Below, in pieces: positions 7,368 to 13,347 of a stretch of DNA of 20,739 bases; the first letter of the stretch is position 1; each line of letters begins with the position of its first letter. Under the pieces are notes generated by a model, which worked only from the letters and a program-made list of their open reading frames with translations, was not told the origin of the DNA and made no database searches. The translations under genes were made by a program, and so were the position numbers. Source of the stretch: Chloroflexota bacterium (GTDB lineage: Bacteria; Chloroflexota; Dehalococcoidia; Lucifugimonadales; UBA1127); NCBI GenBank assembly GCA_028873745.1, contig JAPPNT010000122.1:1-20739 (forward strand), in the 5' to 3' direction.

Positions 7368-8309
7368 ATGGACTTTGTAGGCAAGCGCAAATACTTCTTC
7401 ATGCTGTCCGCCATCGTGATACTGGTGGGCATCGTCAGCATGACCATCCAGCCCCGGTTCAAGGTGGGCATCGAGTTCGAGGGCGGCTCCGCACTCTCCG
7501 TGACGTTCGCCGAGGCGGTGGACGAGGGTCAAATTCGGGGGACCATGGCGGACCTGGGCCACGGCGAAGCCATCGTGCAGGGCGTGGGCGACACGGGGGT
7601 GCTCATCCGCACGCGCACGCTCGAGAGCCCGAGGAACGAGGGCGACGTCTCCGAGCGCGAGACCATCGAGCAGCGGCTCGAGCAGGATTTCGGCGCCATC
7701 GAGAGCTCGGAGCTGTCGGCGGTGTCCGAGGCGGTGGCGAAGGAGACCATCCGGAACGCGGGCATCGCCGTGGGCGTGGCGTCGATCTTCATCATGCTGT
7801 ACATCTCGTTCGCGTTCCGGCTGATGCCGAACTCGTTGCGGCTGGGCGCGGCGGCGATCATCGCGGGCATCCACGACGTGCTGGTCACGCTGGGGCTGTT
7901 CTCCATCCTGGGCAAGGTGATCGACCTGGAGGTGAACGCCATGTTCATCACCGGCATCCTGACGGTGGTGGGCTACAGCGTGCACGACACCATCGTGGTG
8001 TTCGACCGGATACGGGAGAACACGGCGCGGCGGATCTCGCGGGACTTCGCGACGACCATCAACGTGAGCATCATGGAGACGCTGGGGCGCTCGCTAACGA
8101 CCAGCCTCACGACGCTGACGGTAATCCTCGCGCTGATGCTTATGGGCGGCGGGACCATCGAGAGCCTGCTGTACACGCTGCTCATCGGCGTCATCGTGGG
8201 GACGTACAGCTCCATCGGCATTGCGAGTCAGCTGCTGCTGGTATGGGAGCAGCGGGGCTTCTTCCCCTTCCGGCGCAGCGCGCCTGCGGAGGCCGGGACG
8301 AGGGGGTAG
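7368..8309 (+). CDS. secF: Protein translocase subunit SecF
   Basis: A 313-residue partner of SecD in the inner membrane. It has an N-terminal membrane helix (about 9-26), the P1-type segment FKVGIEFEGGSALSVTF and a C-terminal group of membrane helices starting near 136. The conserved block GYSVHDTIVVFDRIRENT is present. Most SecF proteins have Asn at the His position in GYSxND, so this is a small family variation. The typical INVSIMETLGRSLTTSLTT segment follows. The ATG at 7368 follows a GGGAGGGG purine run and lies three bases after secD, so the two are surely co-transcribed. The gene is followed by repeats and a strong terminator. Confidence 0.95.
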   Translation: MDFVGKRKYFFMLSAIVILVGIVSMTIQPRFKVGIEFEGGSALSVTFAEAVDEGQIRGTMADLGHGEAIVQGVGDTGVLIRTRTLESPRNEGDVSERETIEQRLEQDFGAIESSELSAVSEAVAKETIRNAGIAVGVASIFIMLYISFAFRLMPNSLRLGAAAIIAGIHDVLVTLGLFSILGKVIDLEVNAMFITGILTVVGYSVHDTIVVFDRIRENTARRISRDFATTINVSIMETLGRSLTTSLTTLTVILALMLMGGGTIESLLYTLLIGVIVGTYSSIGIASQLLLVWEQRGFFPFRRSAPAEAGTRG

Positions 8310-8316
8310 GGGGCGC

Positions 8317-8364
8317 CCCCTTCGAGAGCCTCAGGGCAGGCTTCGACAAGCTCAGGGGGAACGG
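8317..8364 (+). repeat. Two copies of the dispersed TTCGACAAGCTCAGGG repeat
   Basis: An imperfect copy CCCCTTCGAGAGCCTCAGGG (8317-8336) is followed directly by a better one, GCTTCGACAAGCTCAGGG then GGAACGG (8340-8364). The same element recurs near 9642, 11096, 17913 and 18367. It does not encode protein. Confidence 0.65.
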
Positions 8365-8412
8365 TAGTCGGCGACGAGAGTCGCATTTCCCGGCACCTCC
8401 AAGACAGGCCCT

Positions 8413-8440
8413 CTGGATTCCCGCCTTCGCGGGAATGACG
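8413..8440 (+). repeat. dRS3-like palindromic repeat, copy 1
   Basis: CTGG, then an 8-bp hairpin with arms ATTCCCGC and GCGGGAAT around CTTC, then GACG. The same 28-base unit occurs at 11172-11199 and 18417-18444, with a variant at 18324-18351. It fits the ATTCCC-N8-GGGAAT pattern known as dRS3 in Neisseria. Similarity of pattern does not show common origin. Confidence 0.75.
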
Positions 8441-8447
8441 ATGAGGA

Positions 8448-8483
8448 AAGAAAGGCCCCGCTCTTCGGAGCGGGGCCTTTCTT
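8448..8483. terminator. Strong hairpin terminator between converging secF and dehydrogenase genes
   Basis: A perfect 16-bp stem, AAGAAAGGCCCCGCTC (8448-8463) and GAGCGGGGCCTTTCTT (8468-8483), is capped by a TTCG tetraloop. A/T-rich stem ends give a T-rich tail on both strands, so it probably ends secDF transcription from the left and the dehydrogenase unit from the right. Confidence 0.85.
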
Positions 8484-8500
8484 ATTGCCGTGGGGTTGGG

Positions 8501-9610
8501 CTAGAGGTCCATCCAGGGGTCGATGCTGACGTGGATGGCACCGGGGGCGCCGATGCCGCCGACGGAGTCGATGGCGTACTTGAGGTCCTTCAGGCCGAAG
8601 TGGTGCGTGGAGATTTCGCTGATGGGGTAGCGGCCGGAGGCGATGGTGGTGATGGCTCGCTCCACCGAGCGGTAGGAGTGGCCGTGGCACCACTTCATCG
8701 TCAGATTCTTGCGGCCGGTGCCACCGACGGAGATGGTCTCGTTGCCGGCAGCGGGCAGGCAGACGACGCCGTTGAAGGCGGCCATGTCAATGCCTTCCTT
8801 CACGGTCTCGCGGCCGCCGCCGGTGACGTTGACGACAACGTCGGCGCCGTGGCCGCCGGTGTACCGCATGACGCTCTCGACCAGGTCCTCCGCCTCGACA
8901 TCGACGGTGTAGTCGGCGCCCATGCGGCGGGCTATTTCGAGGCGGTGCTCGTCACGGCCGAGGCCGCTGACGATGATCAGGGACGCGCCGGCCTCCCGCG
9001 CCGCGATGACGGCGGCGAGGCCCTGCTGCCCCGGACCCTGCACGACAACGGTCTTGCCGATGGAGGCGCCGCCGTACTCGACGGCCCACTCGTAGCCGTT
9101 GCTGAAGGGCAGGAAGAAGGCCGCCTCGGAGGCGTCGACGTGGTCGGGGACCTTGTGCACCATGGCGCCCGGGTGCATGTACATGTACTGGCTGTAGCCG
9201 CCCCAGAGCGCGGGATCGACGTCGATGGGGGTGGAGCCGTACCAGAGGCGCGGGTTTTCGCCAGTGTGGCCGAAGGAACTGGTCTGGGGGCAGAAGCGCG
9301 GGTAGCCGGTGCGGCACAACTCGCAGGAGCCACAGGGGACGTACTCCTCGAGGGCCACGCGGTCGCCTTCCTTGACGCCCCAGCGCTTGGAGGCCTCGCT
9401 ACCGATCTTGGCGACCCAGCCGAGGTTCTCGTGGCCCATGATGCGGACGCCCTCGCCCATGCGGTCGTAGCCGTGGACGTCGCTGCCGCAGATGCCGCAG
9501 CGCTCGACGCGGAGGAGCCCGCCGTCGGGGGGGATGTCCGGCAGGTCGAACTCGCGGATTTCAAACTGCCTTGGGGCAACTATGACGGATGCCGCTGATT
9601 TCTCTGCCAT
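8501..9610 (-). CDS. Zinc-dependent alcohol dehydrogenase (medium-chain MDR family)
   Basis: A 369-residue medium-chain dehydrogenase/reductase that would oxidise an alcohol, sugar or amino-alcohol with NAD(P). The catalytic zinc site is formed from CGICGSDVHGY (Cys41 is the likely ligand) and GHENLG (His60-Glu61). The structural zinc ligands are Cys93, 96, 99 and 107. The Rossmann fold has VVVQGPGQQGLAAVIAAREAG, followed by SGLGRDEHRLEIARRMGAD. It resembles threonine, sorbitol and glucose dehydrogenase-type MDR proteins, but no substrate can be assigned. The start is the ATG at 9608-9610, six bases after GGAGG (9617-9621). The open frame extends further upstream through non-homologous sequence. 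It lies 80 bases downstream of the Rieske oxygenase gene on the same strand, with an inverted repeat in the gap, and the two probably share a transcript. Confidence 0.88.
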   Translation of the reverse strand: MAEKSAASVIVAPRQFEIREFDLPDIPPDGGLLRVERCGICGSDVHGYDRMGEGVRIMGHENLGWVAKIGSEASKRWGVKEGDRVALEEYVPCGSCELCRTGYPRFCPQTSSFGHTGENPRLWYGSTPIDVDPALWGGYSQYMYMHPGAMVHKVPDHVDASEAAFFLPFSNGYEWAVEYGGASIGKTVVVQGPGQQGLAAVIAAREAGASLIIVSGLGRDEHRLEIARRMGADYTVDVEAEDLVESVMRYTGGHGADVVVNVTGGGRETVKEGIDMAAFNGVVCLPAAGNETISVGGTGRKNLTMKWCHGHSYRSVERAITTIASGRYPISEISTHHFGLKDLKYAIDSVGGIGAPGAIHVSIDPWMDL

Positions 9611-9641
9611 GACGATCCTCCGTTTTCTAATTTGACGTGCA

Positions 9642-9674
9642 CCGTTCGCCCTTCGACAGGCTCTGGGCGAACGG
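9642..9674 (+). repeat. Inverted-repeat copy of the TTCGACAAGCTCAGGG element
   Basis: CCGTTCGCCC (9642-9651) and GGGCGAACGG (9665-9674) form a perfect 10-bp stem around TTCGACAGGCTCT. It is the most complete copy of the dispersed element and lies in the 80-base gap between the Rieske and dehydrogenase genes. Without a T-tract, it may tune downstream expression or mRNA stability rather than stop transcription. Confidence 0.7.
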
Positions 9675-9690
9675 GTTGGCATCAATGTTC

Positions 9691-10980
9691 CTAGATGCGA
9701 GCGGCCAGGCGGTCTGCGGCTGCCACGCGGTAGTCCTCGTCGCGCTTGATGAGCACGGATGCGGAGCGCACTTTGTAGCTCTCGGGGTGCGTGGCGGCGT
9801 AGGACTCGATGCCCTCCTGCAGATTGCGGCACTCCTTCAGCAGCCGACGGCGGTAGGCGATGATGGCGCTGTCGCTGGAGCCGAGGTGTTCGCCGGCGCG
9901 CCACGTCAGGGCGCCCATGGACTCCTGCGTCCCCATGTCCTGCTCACCGATGCCGCGGATGCCGGTGAAGGTGCGGTAGCGCTGCTGCTCACGGTCGATC
10001 ATGTAGTCGTTCCTGCTGTTGCTGAGCGGGACGTAGTTGTGGTCGGTCAGCGCGTGGATGCCGGCGCCGCTCCAGTGCTCCTTGACCTCCTCCTCCGTGA
10101 AGGGGCGGTAGGGGTTCCAGGAGATGCTGAAGTTCCAGCAGCTGTAGTCGTCGACGGGGACCCAGGCGTGGCCGCCGATCTGCCGACCGGGCTCAATGGA
10201 GCCGGGAATCATCGTGTAGAAGGGGAGCAGCATCTGGGTGATGCGGAAGTAGTAGCGGTCCTGATCCGCGTCGCGGCGGGCGGAGATGAGCAGGCCGTAG
10301 TCAGTCTCGTCCACGACGAAGCGCGGCGACGTGTCCGTGGTGGTAAAGTTCACCTGCTGGCTTCCAACGCGGGCGGGCGGGCGCTTGTCCGGGTTGTCGC
10401 GCAGGAAGGGCGTGACGCCGCTGTGGAGGAAGGAAATGTGACTGGAGTCGATGCCGCCCTCGACGGACTGCACCCAGTTGCTCTCCTGGATGCGCTTGGA
10501 GATGACGCGGTGACTGTCCGGCAGCGGCGCCCAGTCAATCTCGGGCAGCTCCGGCATGTGCTCGGCGGGGCCCATGTAGCACCAGATCAGGCCGCCGTAC
10601 TCGCGGGCGGGGTAGGCCTTGATCTTGACCTTGTCCTTGAAGTTGGACTCGGCGGGCTCGGAGGGCATGTCGACACAGTCGCCGTTGATGTCGAACTTCC
10701 AGCCGTGGTAGACACAGCGGATACCGCACTCCTCGTTCCGGCCGAAGAAGAGGCTGGCGCGGCGGTGGGGGCAGTAGTTGTCCACGACGCCGATGTCGCC
10801 GTTGGTGTCCTTGAAGGCGACAAGCTCCTCGTTCATCAGCATGGTGCGGACCGGCGGGCAGTCGGGCTCAGGGAGCTCCTCCGGGAGCAGGAAGGGGATC
10901 CAGAAACGGCGCAGGTACTCGCCCATGGGCGTGCCCGGGCCTACTCGACACATGTATTCGTTGTCGGCGTCGCTCAGCAT
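9691..10980 (-). CDS. Rieske non-heme iron oxygenase, alpha subunit (phthalate dioxygenase-like)
   Basis: A 429-residue aromatic-ring or C-H hydroxylating oxygenase (or demethylase). It needs a separate reductase, which is not found in this window. The Rieske [2Fe-2S] domain has CPHR (Cys70, His72) and CVYHGWKF (Cys89, His92). The catalytic domain has NWVQSVEGGIDSSHISFLH, with likely iron ligands His181 and His186 and the bridging Asp178. The segment GEQDMGTQESMG holds Asp348, the probable third iron ligand. SNSRNDYMIDRE is typical of the phthalate 4,5-dioxygenase-like group. The chosen start is the ATG at 10978-10980, with AGGAG nine bases upstream. The frame is open to 11052, but that part lacks family similarity. 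A promoter lies about 60 bases upstream and the dehydrogenase gene follows. Confidence 0.9.
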   Translation of the reverse strand: MLSDADNEYMCRVGPGTPMGEYLRRFWIPFLLPEELPEPDCPPVRTMLMNEELVAFKDTNGDIGVVDNYCPHRRASLFFGRNEECGIRCVYHGWKFDINGDCVDMPSEPAESNFKDKVKIKAYPAREYGGLIWCYMGPAEHMPELPEIDWAPLPDSHRVISKRIQESNWVQSVEGGIDSSHISFLHSGVTPFLRDNPDKRPPARVGSQQVNFTTTDTSPRFVVDETDYGLLISARRDADQDRYYFRITQMLLPFYTMIPGSIEPGRQIGGHAWVPVDDYSCWNFSISWNPYRPFTEEEVKEHWSGAGIHALTDHNYVPLSNSRNDYMIDREQQRYRTFTGIRGIGEQDMGTQESMGALTWRAGEHLGSSDSAIIAYRRRLLKECRNLQEGIESYAATHPESYKVRSASVLIKRDEDYRVAAADRLAARI

Positions 10981-11039
10981 AGCTCCACACTCCTCACACA
11001 CTGGGCGGAACGCCCCGCGGCGCCCCGCGCGGTTGCGGT

Positions 11040-11068
11040 ATGATACTCCCACGCGCGCGGCGTGTCAC
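11040..11068 (-). promoter_or_regulatory. Sigma70-like promoter of the Rieske oxygenase gene
   Basis: On the minus strand, GTGACA (11063-11068, 5/6 match), a 17-base spacer and TATCAT (11040-11045, 5/6 match) form a good promoter. Transcription would start near 11033, leaving a leader of roughly 53 bases. The left arm of the 11066-11095 palindrome overlaps its -35 box. Confidence 0.65.
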
Positions 11069-11095
11069 GCGGCATGCCCGCGGGATTGCCGCGTG
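11066..11095. promoter_or_regulatory. Palindrome overlapping the Rieske promoter, candidate operator
   Basis: A perfect 9-bp inverted repeat, CACGCGGCA (11066-11074) and TGCCGCGTG (11087-11095). The 12-base centre contains the palindrome CCCGCGGG. It lies between two divergent units and touches the Rieske -35 box, as expected for a transcription-factor site. No adjacent regulator gene is present. Confidence 0.5.
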
Positions 11096-11124
11096 CGCCC
11101 TCCGACAAGCTCAGGGCGAACGGG
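11096..11124 (+). repeat. Copy of the TTCGACAAGCTCAGGG element
   Basis: CGCCCTCCGACAAGCTCAGG followed by GCGAACGGG, with one substitution relative to the other copies. It directly follows the 11066-11095 palindrome and lies about 50 bases before a dRS3-like repeat, the same order as at 8340-8440. Confidence 0.65.
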
Positions 11125-11171
11125 GGGTTACCACCAAGGTTGCTCCTACTAACGGCGCAGTCGTAGGGTTT

Positions 11172-11199
11172 CTGGATTCCCGCCTTCGCGGGAATGACG
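11172..11199 (+). repeat. dRS3-like palindromic repeat, copy 2
   Basis: Identical 28-base unit to the copy at 8413-8440, with arms ATTCCCGC (11176-11183) and GCGGGAAT (11188-11195). Its ATGACG carries an in-frame ATG upstream of the ABC ATPase gene, 24 bases before the chosen GTG start. Confidence 0.75.
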
Positions 11200-11217
11200 G
11201 TTTGGGGGGAAGCGCAC

Positions 11218-12186
11218 GTGTCCACACTGCTGAGCGTCAACGACCTGCGGACGTACTTCACCACTCGGGAGGGCACGGTGAAGGCCGTCGACGGGATCAG
11301 CTACGACATCCAGGAAGGCGAGACCGTCGGACTGGTGGGTGAAAGCGGGTGCGGCAAGAGCGTCAGCGCCCTCTCGCTGCTGCGGCTGGTGCAGAGCCCT
11401 CCGGGGCATATCGCGGGCGGCGCCGTCGAGTTCGAGGGGCGCGACCTGCTGCAGCTCAGCAACTCGGAGATGCGCGAGGTGCGGGGCAACCAGATCGCCA
11501 TGATCTTCCAGGAGCCAATGTCGTCGCTGAACCCCGTGCTGACCGTCGAGCGGCAGATCACGGAGGCGCTGCAGGTGCACCTGCAGACGGGCCGACGCGA
11601 GGCGGCGTCGCGGGCGGCGGAGCTCCTGCACATGGTCGGCATTCCCGACGCGAAGGAGCGGCTGAAGAGCTACCCGCACCAGTTCAGCGGCGGGATGCGG
11701 CAGCGGGTGATGATCGCGATGGCGCTGAGCTGCAACCCGCGGCTGCTCATCGCGGACGAGCCGACGACGGCGCTCGACGTCACGATCCAGGCGCAGATCC
11801 TGGAGCTGCTGCAGCGGCTCTCGGCGGAGACGGGGACGGCGGTGTTGATCATCACGCACAACCTGGGGGTCATCGCGCGGTACGCCAGCCGGGTCAACGT
11901 GATGTACGCGGGGAAGATCGTCGAGAACGGGGCGGCGGTGGACCTCTTCAAGAACCCGCAGCACCCGTACACGAAGGGGCTGCTGCAGTCCGTGCCACGG
12001 TTCACGCAGGGACGGGGCACGAAGCTCTCGACCATCGAGGGGACGCCGCCGGATTTGGCGCGGCTGCCGACCGGGTGCGCGTTCCACCCTCGCTGCGCGT
12101 ACGCCATCGACCAGTGCCGTGCTGAGACGCCGACGCTGACGGTGCGCTCGCCGGGGCACTCGGCGGCGTGCTGGGTCGAGGGGTAG
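11218..12186 (+). CDS. Oligopeptide/dipeptide-type ABC transporter ATP-binding protein (second copy)
   Basis: A 322-residue OppD/DppD-type ATPase. Walker A is GESGCGKS (residues 41-48), the Q-loop is FQEPMSSLNP (97-106), the signature is FSGGMRQR (156-163), Walker B is LLIADEPTTALD (176-187) and the switch His is in ITHNLG. The C-terminal extension carries Cys287, 293, 300 and 318 in the usual OppD pattern. The chosen start is GTG at 11218, after a GGGGGGAAG run. An in-frame ATG at 11194 exists but belongs to the dRS3-like repeat. It differs from the 2726-3715 protein at many positions, so this is a paralogue rather than a recent duplicate. The dehydratase gene follows after three bases, which ties the transporter to sugar-acid or related substrates. 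No permease genes are seen. Confidence 0.88.
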   Translation: MSTLLSVNDLRTYFTTREGTVKAVDGISYDIQEGETVGLVGESGCGKSVSALSLLRLVQSPPGHIAGGAVEFEGRDLLQLSNSEMREVRGNQIAMIFQEPMSSLNPVLTVERQITEALQVHLQTGRREAASRAAELLHMVGIPDAKERLKSYPHQFSGGMRQRVMIAMALSCNPRLLIADEPTTALDVTIQAQILELLQRLSAETGTAVLIITHNLGVIARYASRVNVMYAGKIVENGAAVDLFKNPQHPYTKGLLQSVPRFTQGRGTKLSTIEGTPPDLARLPTGCAFHPRCAYAIDQCRAETPTLTVRSPGHSAACWVEG

Positions 12187-12189
12187 CCG

Positions 12190-13338
12190 TTGCAGCCTGA
12201 ACCGGTGCGCCTCCACAGCGTCGAGTTTGGCGCAGTCGTCGTCACGCCGCGGACGGAATGGGTCTTCGCGAAGTTCCGGGACGCCGACGGAACCACTGCC
12301 GAGGTGGAGGTCACGGCAGCCAACCTCTCGGAGGGCGTCGTCAAAGGGATTGCCCAGGCGGTCGACGGGCTGCGAGCTACGCCCATAGCCGACGAGCGCG
12401 ACGTCCCTGCGATGTTGGGCATCGCAGAGGACGGCTTGCGGGCGGACCTGGCGGGGGCCACGGTGGTGAGCGCGCTGCGCACGGCGGTCAGCCTCACGCA
12501 GTCATTGAAGCTCGGCGTGAGTCTGTGCGAGGCGCTGGGCGGCGAGGCCACCACGAGGGTGCCGCTCTACGCCAACATCAATCGGGGTCTCTTTGCCTCG
12601 GGGCGAACGCCCGGCGAGTTCGCCAAGGCGGCGGAGCGGGCGGCGTCCGAGGGGTTTCGGGCGGTGAAGTGCGCGCCCTTCGACGAGGTGACGCCCGGAT
12701 GCGGGACCGCGGAAGCGGTGAGACTCGCTGCCACCGGCATCCAGCGCGTGGCCGCGGTGACCGCGGCCGTCGGGCCGGAGGTCACCGTCATGGTCGACTG
12801 CCACAGCCGGTTCGACGAGGAATCCGCGTTGGCGGTGTGCGGGGAGCTGGCAGCGCTGGAAGTGGCGTGGTTCGAGGAACCGGTAGACCCTGCCGCAGAC
12901 TCGGACGTGCTGGCTCGCATCGCCGCGCACGTGCCATTGCCCGTGGCGGGCGGCGAGCATTGCTACAGAGAGGACCAATTCGCAGAGCTCACTGAGAGTG
13001 GAGCCATCCGCATCATCATGCCGGACGTGAAATTCTGCGGCGGGGCGGCAGTCGCTGCGCGGGCGGGCCGGGCTGCCGTCGCCTCGGGCCGAGGCGTCTC
13101 GCTCCATTGCCCCTCCGGCCCGCTCTCGTTGCTCACCAGCGGGCACGCCACCGCGGCCATTCCCGGAGCGATGCGGCTCGAGCACGCTGTGTGCGAGGCC
13201 GATTGGCGGGCCACCTTCCTTTCGCCCGCCGAATCGATCTCCGACGGCTACCTGCACCTCACCGCCGCACCGGGGCTCGGCGCAGGTCTGGACTGGAACC
13301 TGCTACAGCGCATCGGGCGAGTCTGGCGCGAGCCCTGA
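12190..13338 (+). CDS. Enolase-superfamily enzyme, acid-sugar (galactonate-type) dehydratase-like
   Basis: A 382-residue mandelate racemase/muconate lactonising-type protein. It probably abstracts the proton alpha to a carboxylate and eliminates water from an acid sugar. The magnesium ligands are visible as Asp203 (VDCHSRF), Glu229 (WFEEP) and Glu256 (GGEH). His205 in the DxH motif, His306 in LHCPSGP and Asp279 (MPDVKFCGG) match the catalytic arrangement of galactonate dehydratases. Lys160 in AVKCAPF stands where the KxK motif lies in mandelate racemases, but the second Lys is absent, which again favours the dehydratase type. The N-terminal capping domain, which sets the substrate, is not recognisable to me. 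The TTG start at 12190 is three bases after the ATPase stop, with GAGGGG upstream inside that gene, so the two are co-translated. Confidence 0.82.
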   Translation: MQPEPVRLHSVEFGAVVVTPRTEWVFAKFRDADGTTAEVEVTAANLSEGVVKGIAQAVDGLRATPIADERDVPAMLGIAEDGLRADLAGATVVSALRTAVSLTQSLKLGVSLCEALGGEATTRVPLYANINRGLFASGRTPGEFAKAAERAASEGFRAVKCAPFDEVTPGCGTAEAVRLAATGIQRVAAVTAAVGPEVTVMVDCHSRFDEESALAVCGELAALEVAWFEEPVDPAADSDVLARIAAHVPLPVAGGEHCYREDQFAELTESGAIRIIMPDVKFCGGAAVAARAGRAAVASGRGVSLHCPSGPLSLLTSGHATAAIPGAMRLEHAVCEADWRATFLSPAESISDGYLHLTAAPGLGAGLDWNLLQRIGRVWREP

Positions 13339-13347
13339 TTCGTCCGG

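Noticed and set aside
7079..9598. A long plus-strand open frame of about 839 codons across secD, secF and the dehydrogenase
   Set aside because: It crosses two real genes in another frame, the terminator and an antisense gene, and its product has repetitive Arg/His/Gly character without homology.
2726..12186. Recent duplication of one ABC ATPase gene
   Set aside because: The two proteins share family motifs but differ throughout, including Walker A (GSGKST versus GCGKSV) and signature context, which fits old paralogues.
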